From Variovorax sp. OV329 (lineage in GTDB: Bacteria; Pseudomonadota; Gammaproteobacteria; Burkholderiales; Burkholderiaceae_C): 64,000 nt of DNA. Of the stretch, positions 51,957-62,505 are shown piece after piece. Made by a program: the position numbers and the translations under genes. The notes beneath the pieces were generated by a model, which was given only the letters and a program-made list of their open reading frames with translations, made no database searches and was not told the DNA's origin. Numbering within the stretch: the stretch's first letter is position 1; the number at the start of each line of letters is the position of its first letter. The stretch covers positions 415,032 through 479,031 of the forward strand of contig NZ_FOUG01000003.1 in NCBI RefSeq assembly GCF_900114785.1, written 5' to 3'.

Positions 51957-52484
51957 ATGAACACACGTCACTACACGCTCCTGTTGGCCGTTTCGCTGGC
52001 TGCCCTGGCCGCGCAGACCCATGCCCAGAGTGGCCGCGTCTGGCGCTGCGGCAACGAGTACACCAACGACGCCAACGTTGCCCAGCAGCGCGGCTGCAAG
52101 ATCATGGAAGGCGGCAACGTCACCGTGGTGCAGTCCCCGCGCTCCACGGTGACGGCCTCCAGCCGCAGCAGTTCTGCCGCCAGCTCGCCTCCCGGCAGCC
52201 CGCGCGTGGACAGTGCCGACCAGCGTGCCCGCGACACTGATGCCCGCACTGTGCTCGAGTCGGAGCTGCGCAAGGCCGAGTCCAAGCAGACCGAGCTGCT
52301 CAAGGAATACAACAACGGCCAGCCCGAGAAGCAGGGCTCCGAAGGTCGCAACTACCAGAAGTACCTGGACCGCACGGCCGAGATGAAGGCGCAAATCGAC
52401 CGCAACGAGAGCGACATCGCCGGCATCCGGCGCGAACTCGGCCGCCTGGCGCCGCCCGCGGCGGCGGCGCCCACGCAGAACTGA
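51957..52484 (+). CDS. Small secreted coiled-coil protein between glnA and ntrB
   Basis: 175-residue exported protein of unknown function. Its signal peptide is MNTRHYTLLLAVSLAALAAQTHAQ. The mature N-terminus (GRVWRCGNEYTNDANVAQQRGCK, two Cys ~14 apart) faintly resembles DUF4124-type openings. A Ser-rich linker (~65-85) leads to a charged helical segment likely to form a coiled coil (LRKAESKQTELLKEYN and YLDRTAEMKAQIDRNESDIAGIRREL). It lies between the glnA terminator and ntrB, 36 bp before the chosen ntrB start, so it may share a transcript with ntrBC. Confidence 0.75.
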   Translation: MNTRHYTLLLAVSLAALAAQTHAQSGRVWRCGNEYTNDANVAQQRGCKIMEGGNVTVVQSPRSTVTASSRSSSAASSPPGSPRVDSADQRARDTDARTVLESELRKAESKQTELLKEYNNGQPEKQGSEGRNYQKYLDRTAEMKAQIDRNESDIAGIRRELGRLAPPAAAAPTQN

Positions 52485-52520
52485 TGACGAGGGCGCATGC
52501 GATTGCGCCGAGGGCCTGAG

Positions 52521-53597
52521 ATGGCATTCGGCAAACCCTCTGCGCCCACCAAGCGCTTCCAGGCCTTCGACCTGCTGGCGACCTTGATCGCCGTGGTGAA
52601 GACCGACGGCTCGGTGCTCTTCGCCAACGCCGCGCTGGAAGACGCGCTGGGCACTTCGCGCCGCACGCTCGAAGGCTCGCAGTTCGGCGCCTGCTTCAAC
52701 GAGCCCCAGGTGCTGCGCACCGCCATCGAAGGCGCGCGCGCCAACGACTTCGCCACGCTGCGCTACGAGGCCTTCCTGCGCCGGGTCAACCACGAGCTGC
52801 TGCCGGTGCAGGTCACGCTCGCGCAGGCGGAAAAAGCGGGCGAACTGGTGGTCGAGATGTCGGCGCTGGAGCAGCAGGTGCGCCAGGACCGCGAGGAGCG
52901 CCTGCTGGACCAGGCCAAGGCCAACAAGGAGCTGATCCGCAACCTGGCGCACGAGATCAAGAACCCGCTGGGCGGCATCCGCGGTGCGGCCCAACTGCTG
53001 CAGATGGAAGTGGAATCACGCGACCTGATCGAATACACCCAGGTCATCATTCACGAGGCCGACCGGTTGCAGACGCTGGTCGATCGCCTGCTGGCGCCGC
53101 ATCGCAAGCCGCACGTGGTGGGCGACGTGAACATCCACGAAGTCATCGAGCGGGTGCGCTCGGTGATCCTGGCGGAGTTTCCGCGCGACCTGTACATCGA
53201 TCGCGACTTCGACCCCTCCATTCCCGAGTTCCGCGGCGACCGCGAGCAGCTCATCCAGGCCACGCTGAACATCGCGCACAACGCGGCGCAGGCGCTGGCC
53301 GAGCGCCGCGCGGCGGGCGATGCGCAGATCACCTTCCGTACCCGCGTCGCGCGCCAGGTGATCTTCAACAAGCAGTGGTATCGATTGGCACTGGAATTGC
53401 ATGTCATCGACAATGGACCGGGTGTGCCGGATGCCATCAAGGACCGGATCTTTCTTCCCCTCGTCTCCGGGCGGGATGGTGGAACGGGGCTTGGACTGAC
53501 ACTGGCACAGACTTTCGTGCAGCAGCATCACGGCGTGATCGAGTGCGACAGCGTTCCGGGCCGAACCGATTTCAAGATATTGATACCGCTGCCCTAG
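52521..53597 (+). CDS. glnL: Nitrogen regulation sensor histidine kinase NtrB
   Basis: Sensor of the NtrBC system; phosphorylates NtrC under nitrogen limitation and is controlled by PII. It has 358 residues from the ATG at 52521 (an ATG at 52497 is also possible). A PAS domain spans ~15-120 (FDLLATLIAVVKTDGSVLFANAALEDALG). The H-box NLAHEIKNPLGGIRGAAQLL has phospho-acceptor H144. The ATP-binding N-box is ATLNIAHNAAQAL, with DNGPGVPDAIKDRIF and GTGLGLTLAQTFVQQHHG. There are no membrane segments, as expected. It is followed by ntrC after 23 bp. Confidence 0.95.
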   Translation: MAFGKPSAPTKRFQAFDLLATLIAVVKTDGSVLFANAALEDALGTSRRTLEGSQFGACFNEPQVLRTAIEGARANDFATLRYEAFLRRVNHELLPVQVTLAQAEKAGELVVEMSALEQQVRQDREERLLDQAKANKELIRNLAHEIKNPLGGIRGAAQLLQMEVESRDLIEYTQVIIHEADRLQTLVDRLLAPHRKPHVVGDVNIHEVIERVRSVILAEFPRDLYIDRDFDPSIPEFRGDREQLIQATLNIAHNAAQALAERRAAGDAQITFRTRVARQVIFNKQWYRLALELHVIDNGPGVPDAIKDRIFLPLVSGRDGGTGLGLTLAQTFVQQHHGVIECDSVPGRTDFKILIPLP

Positions 53598-53620
53598 CAG
53601 CCCAGGCAACAAGGAACTAA

Positions 53621-55177
<1,557 letters not shown>

Positions 55178-55187
55178 CTGAGCGCCT

Positions 55188-55730
55188 TCAGCGGCTGCGC
55201 TGGCCCTTGGTCAGCGTATCCAACTGGAAGCGCCCGCTGCGGTCCCACAGCCAGGTCTCGACGTAGGTATGGGCGCCCACGTTGCTGGGCGGGGCGGGCA
55301 GGGGTCCCGCATCCATCACCAGTTGCGCGATCATCGGCGGCACCTCGGGCGCGTGCGAGGGCGTGCGGCTGAAGGTGACCTTCTTGATCGTGCCGTCGGC
55401 GTTGACGTGCGTCTCGACCACCACCACCGCATACACCAGTGGCGGGATCTTGCCGGGGTAGATGCGCTTGGGGTACTTCTTGTAGATCGCGTTGGCGCCC
55501 ACCTTGCGGTAGGCCTTGATGGCCGGCGACTGGACGGTGATGGTGCTGTCCTCCGGCGCGGCGGGCACCTCGTCCGCCTTGGCACCGGGGGGTGTCGCTT
55601 CGGCTGCACCCTGTTGCTGCTGTTGAAGAGCCGTGCAGGCCGACAGGCCCCAGGCCAGCACGAGGGCCGGCACCAGCAGACCCAGAGGTTGGTGTTTTTC
55701 GTCGTTCTTGCTGCGCATGGTGCGCGGCAT
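55188..55730 (-). CDS. Lipoprotein with TonB C-terminal-like domain
   Basis: 180 residues from 55730; an in-frame ATG at 55718 would remove four. A signal with lipobox WGLSAC (Cys ~32) indicates a lipoprotein. A Gln/Ala/Pro-rich spacer follows, then a TonB-C-like domain (~65-165): KAYRKVGANAIYKKYPKRIYPGKIPPLVYAVVVVETHVNADGTIKKVTFSRTPSH. TonB itself is anchored by a helix, so this may be a stand-alone periplasmic member of unknown partner. It converges on ntrC with an 11-bp gap. Confidence 0.75.
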   Translation of the reverse strand: MPRTMRSKNDEKHQPLGLLVPALVLAWGLSACTALQQQQQGAAEATPPGAKADEVPAAPEDSTITVQSPAIKAYRKVGANAIYKKYPKRIYPGKIPPLVYAVVVVETHVNADGTIKKVTFSRTPSHAPEVPPMIAQLVMDAGPLPAPPSNVGAHTYVETWLWDRSGRFQLDTLTKGQRSR

Positions 55731-55791
55731 TGTGCGCCGACTGCGGCCCGTTGAACATGCGCGCCGGCCTACGGCGCGCTCGCCTTGCGGC

Positions 55792-56565
55792 CTACAGTTC
55801 GAGGATCACCGGCGCGTGGTCGCTGGGCTTGGGCCACTTGCGTGGCACCCTGTCGATGACGCAGGACTTCACCCTTGGCACCAGCGGCTGGCTCACCAGG
55901 ATGTGGTCGATGCGAAGGCCGCGGTTCTTCTGGTAGCCCAGCATGCGGTAGTCCCACCACGAGTAGCTCTTCTCGGGCTGCTCGAAGAGCCGGAAGCTGT
56001 CCACCAGGCCCAGATCCAGCAGCGCCTTGAAGTGATTGCGCTCCTCGGTCGTGTGGTGGATGGTCTCGCGCAGGCCCTCGGGGTCGAAGCTGTCGCGGTC
56101 TTCCGGCGTGATGTTGAAGTCGCCCAGCAGCACCAGTTCGGGATGCGTGGTGAGCTCGGTGCGCAGCCAGTCGCGCAGCGCGTCCAGCCAGCGCATCTTG
56201 TAGGCAAACTTGTCGCTGCCCGGTTCCTGTCCGTTGACGAAGTAGCCGTTGACCACGCGCAGCGAGCCCTCGGGCGTGTCGACGGTGGCGCTGATCACGC
56301 GCGAGTGCTCGTCGGTGAGGCCACCGATGTTGCGCAGCACGTCTCGCGCCGGCGTGCGGGTGAGAATGGCCACGCCGTTGTAGGTCTTCTGTCCGAACAC
56401 CGCGGCCTGATAGCCGGCGGCGCCGAGCTCCATCAGTGGGAACTTGTCGTCGCTGAGCTTGAGTTCCTGCAGGCACAGCACGTCGACCGGATTGGCCGCA
56501 AGCCAATCGAGTACGTGTTGCAGGCGGGCAGTGAGGGAATTGACGTTCCAGGTGGCGATTCGCAT
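55792..56565 (-). CDS. xth: Exodeoxyribonuclease III
   Basis: AP endonuclease and 3' phosphodiesterase of base excision repair. The start at 56565 (MRIATWNVNSLTARLQHVLDWLAANP) gives 257 residues. The exonuclease-endonuclease-phosphatase motifs are LCLQELKLSDDKFP (metal Glu), NGVAILTR, LVLLGDFNITPEDRD (Asp/Asn), YSWWDYR, LRIDHILVSQPL and the final SDHAPVILEL with catalytic Asp-His. Its length is usual. It is alone on its strand, with the DUF4136 gene beyond its start. Confidence 0.95.
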   Translation of the reverse strand: MRIATWNVNSLTARLQHVLDWLAANPVDVLCLQELKLSDDKFPLMELGAAGYQAAVFGQKTYNGVAILTRTPARDVLRNIGGLTDEHSRVISATVDTPEGSLRVVNGYFVNGQEPGSDKFAYKMRWLDALRDWLRTELTTHPELVLLGDFNITPEDRDSFDPEGLRETIHHTTEERNHFKALLDLGLVDSFRLFEQPEKSYSWWDYRMLGYQKNRGLRIDHILVSQPLVPRVKSCVIDRVPRKWPKPSDHAPVILEL

Positions 56566-56852
56566 GAGCGGTTCGAGTGGTTGTCGGGCAGCTTGCCGCT
56601 GCCTGTCGTGAATGGATCTACTGTTGCGCAGGCCGTCGCCGGGCTGCGCCAAGAGGCGCTAGCGTACCGCAGCGGCCGCTGTACTGGCCACGATCCCTGC
56701 GTTCTAGAATCCGGCCCAGCCAGCGACACTGCCAAGAGGGTGCTGCCAGCCAGGCAGATCAACACAACGACACTGAATTGGCGATGCGACAACCGCCTTC
56801 ACGGGGCATGGCCGCGTGGAGCGCAGGGCAGAGCCCGCAAGGAGTTCACAGC

Positions 56853-57383
56853 ATGAAGCCTCATATTGGCGCCCTCATTCTGGCCGGCCTGCTGGCCGCC
56901 TGCAGCAACACACCGACCGTCAAGACGGACTCCGATCCGGCGGCGCGCTTCAGCGCCTACCGGACCTACACCTGGATCGCCAAGCCCACCGGCGGCTCGC
57001 CTCTGACGCAGCAGCGGATCGCCGACGGCATCGACGCCAAGCTCAAGGCCAAGGGCTGGCAGCTCGCACCCGACGGCGATGTTCGCATTGCAGCGCACGT
57101 CGCCACGCAGGAGCGCAGGGACTACACCACGTACTACAACACCATGGGCTACGGCTGGGGCTGGGGTGGCTTCGGTCCGGGCGTCGCGACGACGACCGCC
57201 TACACCTACGAGGTCGGCACCCTCGTGGTCGACATGTTCGACGCGGGAACGAAGCGTGCCATCTGGCGGGGCACCGCGACTGCGACGCTGCCGGACAACA
57301 GCGATGCAACCCCGGCGCTGCTGCAGGCTTCGCTCGACAAGATGTTTGCCGACTTCCCGCCCGGCTCGGCACCGGCCAAGTAG
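56853..57383 (+). CDS. DUF4136 family lipoprotein
   Basis: 176-residue putative outer-membrane lipoprotein. The signal peptide with lipobox MKPHIGALILAGLLAACS (Cys17) is followed by the DUF4136 domain: VKTDSDPAARFSAYRTYTWIAKP, RIADGIDAKLKAKGWQLAPDGDVRIAAHVATQER, and GTLVVDMFDAGTKRAIWRGTA. A Gly/Trp/Tyr-rich segment (YYNTMGYGWGWGGFGPG, ~92-108) is typical. An AAGGAG site precedes the ATG. The function of the family is unknown. Confidence 0.88.
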   Translation: MKPHIGALILAGLLAACSNTPTVKTDSDPAARFSAYRTYTWIAKPTGGSPLTQQRIADGIDAKLKAKGWQLAPDGDVRIAAHVATQERRDYTTYYNTMGYGWGWGGFGPGVATTTAYTYEVGTLVVDMFDAGTKRAIWRGTATATLPDNSDATPALLQASLDKMFADFPPGSAPAK

Positions 57384-57768
57384 GTAGGCCTGCGACTGCC
57401 TTTCGTTCGGGCCGCTGCGGACGAATCGGGTGGCTGTGTCGCGGACGTCCTTCTTCAAGCGGCACATCATCCTGATCCAGCCCATCCATGGGCATTCACG
57501 ATCACGACAGCCCTCCACGGGTCGCCGCGGTGGAGCGCGTTCCTTTTGATTTGCCCAATGAAGCAGCCGATGTTGCGCATCGCAGAGCGCCACCGATGGC
57601 CCCGGCTGCTAAAGCAGGAGCGCGGATTGCGGTATCAGCCAATGCCTACACGCGCCGTCACGCGCTTGGACGCATGTCCTACCTGCCTGCGCGTCCGATC
57701 CTTGCGGAGAGTGGCTGCCGCGCGGCCCATCCTTGCTCCACCCTCATTCCAACATCAGGAGCATTGCC
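57384..57768. other. Intergenic region, no convincing gene
   Basis: 385 bp. Short open frames cross it but none has family features, a good start or typical codon use. It presumably holds the fasciclin gene promoter; an AGGAGC site precedes the ATG at 57769. Confidence 0.4.
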
Positions 57769-58761
57769 ATGTCGAATCTGCTAACACGCCGTCGTCAACT
57801 CATCGCCTATGGCGCTGCCACCTTGGGAGGGGCATTGTTCCTGCCGGGTTGTGGTGGCGGCGGAGACGACAAAACCATCGGCACGCAAGTCAATGAGGCC
57901 AAGAGCATCATGAACCAGGCCGAGTCCCGGCCCAATCTCAGCATCTTCGTGGAGGCGGTCAACGCTTGCGGCCTGCACGACCAACTCGACAAGTCCGGCA
58001 GCAACACGGCGTTTGCACCCACCAACGATGCCTTCACCGCCCTGCTGGGCGAACTGGGCCTCAGCAAGGACCAGCTCTTTGCCGACAAGACGACGCTCAC
58101 TGCGGTGGTGAAGTTCCACATCCTGGGCCGCGTCTTGTTCACCGAGGCCGTCGTGGAAGGTCACGCCATCGACAACATCGGTGGCGGCTTCTTCAAGATC
58201 GACAAGACGAACAATGTCTTCACGGCCACCGATGGCCGCAATCGCGTCTGCACGCTCATCGGCACCGACGTGACGGCGCTGAACGGCGTGCTGCACACCC
58301 TCGACAAGGTGATGCTGCCGGCCAACCTGGACATCGTGCAGACCTGCCAGCAGAGGCCCAGCATTGCGCCGGAATGCACGACCGCGCTGCAGTGCATCCA
58401 GGCAGCGGGCCTCACCGATACGCTCAAGCAACCCGGTGCAGTGACCTTCTTCTGCCCGACCAACGCCGCCTTCACGGCCGTGCTCGTCGAGCTGAACATC
58501 ACGTTGGCTGTCCTGCTGGCCGACTCCGCCCGGTGCAGGAAGATCATGACTTGCCACATGGTGCCGCAGCGCAAGTTCAAGAGGGAGTTCGTCGCTGGCC
58601 AGGCCGTGGCCACCGTACAGGGCACGACCATTCAGGTCAACGCCAACTTCCAGGTCATCGACGTGCGCGGTCGCGTCTGCAACCTGTCGACGCCGGACGT
58701 CATCAACACCAACGGTATCGTTCACGTGTGCGACAAGGTGATCCTGCCGCAGGACGCCTGA
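57769..58761 (+). CDS. Double fasciclin-domain lipoprotein with Tat-like signal
   Basis: 330-residue exported protein. The signal combines a twin-arginine-like n-region (TRRRQLIAYGAATLGGALF) with a lipobox LPGC, followed by a Gly-rich spacer. Two FAS1 domains follow: ~45-185 (NLSIFVEAVNACGLHDQLDKSGSNTAFAPTNDAFTALL and NGVLHTLDKVMLP) and ~195-330 (FFCPTNAAFTAVLVELNI and NTNGIVHVCDKVILP). FAS1 domains mediate adhesion or ligand binding. Cys residues appear in both domains. The second domain reads CPTN instead of APTN at its H1 motif. No functional partner is evident nearby. Confidence 0.87.
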   Translation: MSNLLTRRRQLIAYGAATLGGALFLPGCGGGGDDKTIGTQVNEAKSIMNQAESRPNLSIFVEAVNACGLHDQLDKSGSNTAFAPTNDAFTALLGELGLSKDQLFADKTTLTAVVKFHILGRVLFTEAVVEGHAIDNIGGGFFKIDKTNNVFTATDGRNRVCTLIGTDVTALNGVLHTLDKVMLPANLDIVQTCQQRPSIAPECTTALQCIQAAGLTDTLKQPGAVTFFCPTNAAFTAVLVELNITLAVLLADSARCRKIMTCHMVPQRKFKREFVAGQAVATVQGTTIQVNANFQVIDVRGRVCNLSTPDVINTNGIVHVCDKVILPQDA

Positions 58762-59154
58762 GCAGCGAGATCCTGACTCCGCTTGGCGCCTGAGGCGAGG
58801 CGCCAGGTTGCGGCTCGACGCTTGGGGCGGTCGATGGGCCCGAAAGGCACCATGGGCCGCCCTATTTGCGTTGAGCGGATGCGGCGCAACGTACCCGCAC
58901 CAGTGATCGATGCGCGCCGCCCCAGAACTTTCTGCGCAGACCCTCGGAAAGTTCGCTGAATGCCGTTGTCTTCGGGAATCTGGTGAATTCATCACAACGC
59001 TCCCGCCACCGCTCGCTATGCTGATCAAAAACACATAGGAATAGCGGCAGGGAGGCCGATGAACAGCGAACATTCATTGCGAATGCTGCAGTGGACCGGG
59101 CGGCATGAAGCTGCACGATCCGGCGCGAGCAAGACGTCGACCTGAGGGGGCACG
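58762..59154. other. Intergenic region before the T6SS genes
   Basis: 393 bp with no credible gene. Two inverted repeats follow the fasciclin stop: TGGCGCC/GGCGCCA around 58785-58806, and a longer GGGCGG...CCGCCC structure around 58829-58861. Neither has a proper T-tract. The clpV start is preceded by a GAGGGGG site. Promoter elements could not be fixed. Confidence 0.4.
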
Positions 59155-61833
59155 ATGGCCATCTCACGTCGAGCGCTCTTCGGCAAACTCAACACGACCC
59201 TCTTCAGGGCCATCGAGTCGGCCACTGCTTTTGCCAAGCTGCGCGGCAATCCGTACGTCGAACTGGTGCACTGGCTGCATCAGCTCTGGCAATCGGGTGA
59301 TGGCGACTTTCAGCGCATCTGTCGCCACTACCAGGTCGAGCCGCAGCGCCTGGAGCGCGACATGGCGCAGGCCCTGGCCGAACTGCCGTCGGGCGCTGCG
59401 TCGCTGAGTGACTTCTCACACCACCTGAGCCTGGCGGTCGAGCGTGCCTGGATCCTCTCCAGTCTCGAGTTCGGCGGGCGCTGCATTCGTGGTGGCTGGC
59501 TGATGGCCGCAATCTTGCAGACGCCCGAACTGCGCAGCGTCCTCACGGGCATCTGTCCGGCATTCAGGTCGATGCCAGGCGACCAATTGATGGACGTGCT
59601 TCCGGCCGTCACGGCGGGTTCGCCCGAACAGGACGAAGGCCCTCATGACGGCTCGGGCCTGGATGTCGTGGCGCCGGGTGAAGCCAGTGGGGCCTTGGTG
59701 CAGCCGTCTGCATCCGGACGATCCGCCCTTGTCGCGTACTGCCTGGACCTGACGCGTCAGGCGAAGATCGGAAAGATCGATCCGGTGATCGGCCGCGATC
59801 ATGAGATCCGGACGATGGTCGACATTCTTCTGCGCCGGCGCCAGAACAATCCCTTGCTCACGGGCGACGCCGGGGTCGGGAAAACAGCCGTCGTCGAAGG
59901 GCTCGCCCTGGCCATTTGTTCGGGAGAGGTGCCAGAAGCGCTGCGCGGCGTGCGACTGCTCAGCCTGGACTTGGGCGCAATGCTCGCAGGCGCCAGCATG
60001 CGCGGCGAATTCGAGTCCCGCCTGAAAGGCCTGCTGGAGGAGGCCGGTCAGTCGCAAGAGCCGGTGATCCTCTTCATCGACGAGGTCCACACGCTGGTCG
60101 GTGCAGGCGGGCAGTCCGGCACCGGCGATGCGGCCAACCTGCTCAAGCCCGCGCTCGCCCGCGGAAACCTGCGGACCATCGGCGCGACCACCTGGAGCGA
60201 ATACAAGCGCCATATCGAGAAAGACCCTGCGCTGACACGCCGATTCCAGGTGCTGCAGGTGCCCGAGCCCGAGGAGCCCGGCGCCATCGAGATGGTGCGT
60301 GGCCTGGTCCCGGTCTTCGCGGCACATCATGGCGTGGCGGTGCTCGACGAGGCGGTCCGCGCGGCAGTGAGCCTCTCTCACCGCTACATTCCCGCACGTC
60401 AACTGCCGGACAAGGCGATCAGCCTGCTCGACACAGCCTGTGCGCGTGTCGCCATGTCGCTTCAGTCGCCGCCAGCAGCAGTGATGCATTGGCGCCAGCA
60501 GATCGCCGCATTGGAAGCCGAGCGCTCTCTTCTGGCGCAGGAAGGCGTGCTCGCGCGTGGCAGCGAGGAGCGGGCCGTGCGCCTGAAGGCCCTCGGCGAG
60601 CGGGCCGGTTCCGCTGCCGCCGCGCATCGCGAATTGGAAATGAAGTGGCATGCCGAACTCGCGCTGGTTCGCAGGATGCAGGAATTGCTTGGCAAGCGCG
60701 AGTCCAGTGCGCCGACCCCGGCCGAGGGACTGCCCGTGCTCGAGCGTCGTCTTGCCGAACTCCAGACAGAAGCACCGTTGGTCTTCCCGCTGGTCGACGA
60801 AAGCGTGGTTGCGGCGGTCGTTGCGGACTGGACTGGCATTCCAGTGGGGCGCATGGTGCGCAACGAGCTTGCCGCGGTTTCAGGCCTCCAAGGCACGCTG
60901 GCACAGCGTGTCATCGGCCAGCCGCATGCACTCGCGCAGATCGCGCGGCGCGTTCAGATGGCGCGGGCGGGATTGACCGATCCGCACAAGCCGGTGGGCG
61001 TCTTCATGCTGGTGGGGCCCTCGGGGGTCGGGAAGACCGAGACGGCGCTTGCCCTGGCCGAGGTCATCTACGGCGGCGAGCAGAACCTGATCACCATCAA
61101 TATGAGCGAGTTCCAGGAGCCGCACAGCGTCTCCACGCTCAAGGGAGCCCCGCCTGGGTACGTCGGCTATGGTGAAGGCGGGGTGCTCACCGAAGCCGTG
61201 CGGCGCAAGCCCTACAGCGTCGTGCTGCTCGACGAAGTGGAGAAGGCGCATGCGGATGTCCACGAGATCTTCTTCCAGGTCTTCGACAAAGGCTGGATGG
61301 AGGACGGCGAAGGCCGCCGCATCGACTTCAGGCACTGCACCATCCTGCTGACCAGCAATACGGGCTCGGAGTTGATTGCGAGCCTGTGCGAGGACTCCGC
61401 CCTGGTCCCCGAGTTCGACGCTCTGCAAGAGGCGTTGCAGCCGGCCTTGCGTGAAGTCTTTCCTGCTGCATTCATTGGGCGCCTGTGCGTTGTGCCCTAT
61501 CTGCCGCTAGGCGCTTCGGCCTTGGGCGACATCGTGTCCTTGCACTTGAACCGCGTCGCGGACCGCATGCACGAGAACCATGGGATCCAGTTCGACTACA
61601 CGGATGCCCTGGCGCGCCATGTCATCGAGCGCTGCGGCACCCATGAAAGCGGCGCGCGACGCCTGACGGGCTACATCGAGCAGAAGGTTTTGCCCGTTCT
61701 GGCGGGACATTGGCTCGACGCGCTCCAGAACCAGCAAAAGATCGTTCGATTGGTCGCGGACCTCGCGCCGGTTCCAGTCGACTCGTCCAGCAGAGGAGGA
61801 GGCGTCATCACCTGTCAGATCGAGTTCGCATGA
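59155..61833 (+). CDS. clpV: Type VI secretion AAA+ ATPase ClpV (TssH)
   Basis: Disassembles the contracted TssBC sheath for re-use. The 892-residue protein has a ClpN-like N-domain (~10-150). AAA-1 has Walker A GDAGVGKTAVVEG (~237) and Walker B VILFIDEVHTLVGAGGQSG. A coiled-coil M domain spans ~430-530. AAA-2 has Walker A GPSGVGKTETALALAE (~621), KGAPPGYVGYGEGGVLTEAVRRKPYSVVLLDEVEKAH, and a C-terminal D2-small domain. ClpV rather than ClpB is supported by the T6SS neighbours and by the divergent N-domain. It is the first T6SS gene seen; tssB follows after 94 bp. Confidence 0.94.
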   Translation: MAISRRALFGKLNTTLFRAIESATAFAKLRGNPYVELVHWLHQLWQSGDGDFQRICRHYQVEPQRLERDMAQALAELPSGAASLSDFSHHLSLAVERAWILSSLEFGGRCIRGGWLMAAILQTPELRSVLTGICPAFRSMPGDQLMDVLPAVTAGSPEQDEGPHDGSGLDVVAPGEASGALVQPSASGRSALVAYCLDLTRQAKIGKIDPVIGRDHEIRTMVDILLRRRQNNPLLTGDAGVGKTAVVEGLALAICSGEVPEALRGVRLLSLDLGAMLAGASMRGEFESRLKGLLEEAGQSQEPVILFIDEVHTLVGAGGQSGTGDAANLLKPALARGNLRTIGATTWSEYKRHIEKDPALTRRFQVLQVPEPEEPGAIEMVRGLVPVFAAHHGVAVLDEAVRAAVSLSHRYIPARQLPDKAISLLDTACARVAMSLQSPPAAVMHWRQQIAALEAERSLLAQEGVLARGSEERAVRLKALGERAGSAAAAHRELEMKWHAELALVRRMQELLGKRESSAPTPAEGLPVLERRLAELQTEAPLVFPLVDESVVAAVVADWTGIPVGRMVRNELAAVSGLQGTLAQRVIGQPHALAQIARRVQMARAGLTDPHKPVGVFMLVGPSGVGKTETALALAEVIYGGEQNLITINMSEFQEPHSVSTLKGAPPGYVGYGEGGVLTEAVRRKPYSVVLLDEVEKAHADVHEIFFQVFDKGWMEDGEGRRIDFRHCTILLTSNTGSELIASLCEDSALVPEFDALQEALQPALREVFPAAFIGRLCVVPYLPLGASALGDIVSLHLNRVADRMHENHGIQFDYTDALARHVIERCGTHESGARRLTGYIEQKVLPVLAGHWLDALQNQQKIVRLVADLAPVPVDSSSRGGGVITCQIEFA

Positions 61834-61927
61834 CTGCTCTCCTTGAAGCCGGCAGCAGCGCTGCCGCCAGGGACCCCACCTATCCGTCAACCGCCGTTTC
61901 AACGACCCAACCAGGACTTCAACCCAA

Positions 61928-62467
61928 ATGGCCAGCAGCAACAGTCAGAAATTCATTGCCCGCAACCGGGCGCCGCGTGTGCAGATCGAGTACGACGTGG
62001 AAATCTACGGCTCCGAAAAGAAGATCGAACTGCCCTTCGTCATGGGCGTGCTCGCCGACCTGTCGGGCAAGCCGGTCGAGCCATTGCCGCCGGTCGGTGA
62101 GCGCAAGTTCCTGGACGTCGACATCGACAACTTCGACGAGCGCATGAAGGCGATCCAGCCGCGCGTCGCTTTCGCCGTGCCCAACACGCTGTCCGGTGAA
62201 GGACAGCTCATGGTGGAGATGAGCTTCGAAAGCATGGACGATTTCTCGCCGGCCGCCGTGGCGCGCAAGGTGGAGCCCTTGCGCCAGTTGCTCGAGGCGC
62301 GCACCCAACTCTCCAACCTGCAGACCTACATGGATGGCAAGGCGGGTGCCGAGGCCTTGATCAACAAGCTCATGCAAGACCCCGCGCTTCTGAAGTCGCT
62401 GGCTGCGGCGCCCAAGCCGGAGGGCGCCGTCCACGGTGAAGCGCCCGCGCCGTCGATTGCCAACTGA
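61928..62467 (+). CDS. tssB: Type VI secretion sheath small subunit TssB (VipA)
   Basis: Sheath protein that pairs with TssC to build the contractile tube. The 179-residue protein has the family hallmark SSNSQKFIARNRAPRVQIEYDVEIYGSEKKIELPFVMGVLADLSG at the N-terminus. Next come EPLPPVGERKFLDVDIDNFDERMKAI, the central DDFSPAAVARKVEPLRQLLEAR, and a C-terminal Ala/Pro-rich tail. The whole gene is intact. tssC starts 38 bp after its stop. Confidence 0.96.
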   Translation: MASSNSQKFIARNRAPRVQIEYDVEIYGSEKKIELPFVMGVLADLSGKPVEPLPPVGERKFLDVDIDNFDERMKAIQPRVAFAVPNTLSGEGQLMVEMSFESMDDFSPAAVARKVEPLRQLLEARTQLSNLQTYMDGKAGAEALINKLMQDPALLKSLAAAPKPEGAVHGEAPAPSIAN

Positions 62468-62505
62468 TCACGGTCGATCAACAACAAATTTCCAGGGAGG
62501 AAATC

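Noticed and set aside
57488..57784. Small gene before the fasciclin gene
   Set aside because: No family resemblance, atypical composition, and it runs into the real gene in another frame.
59155..61833. ClpB disaggregase rather than ClpV
   Set aside because: It lies directly before tssB and tssC and its N-domain diverges from ClpB.
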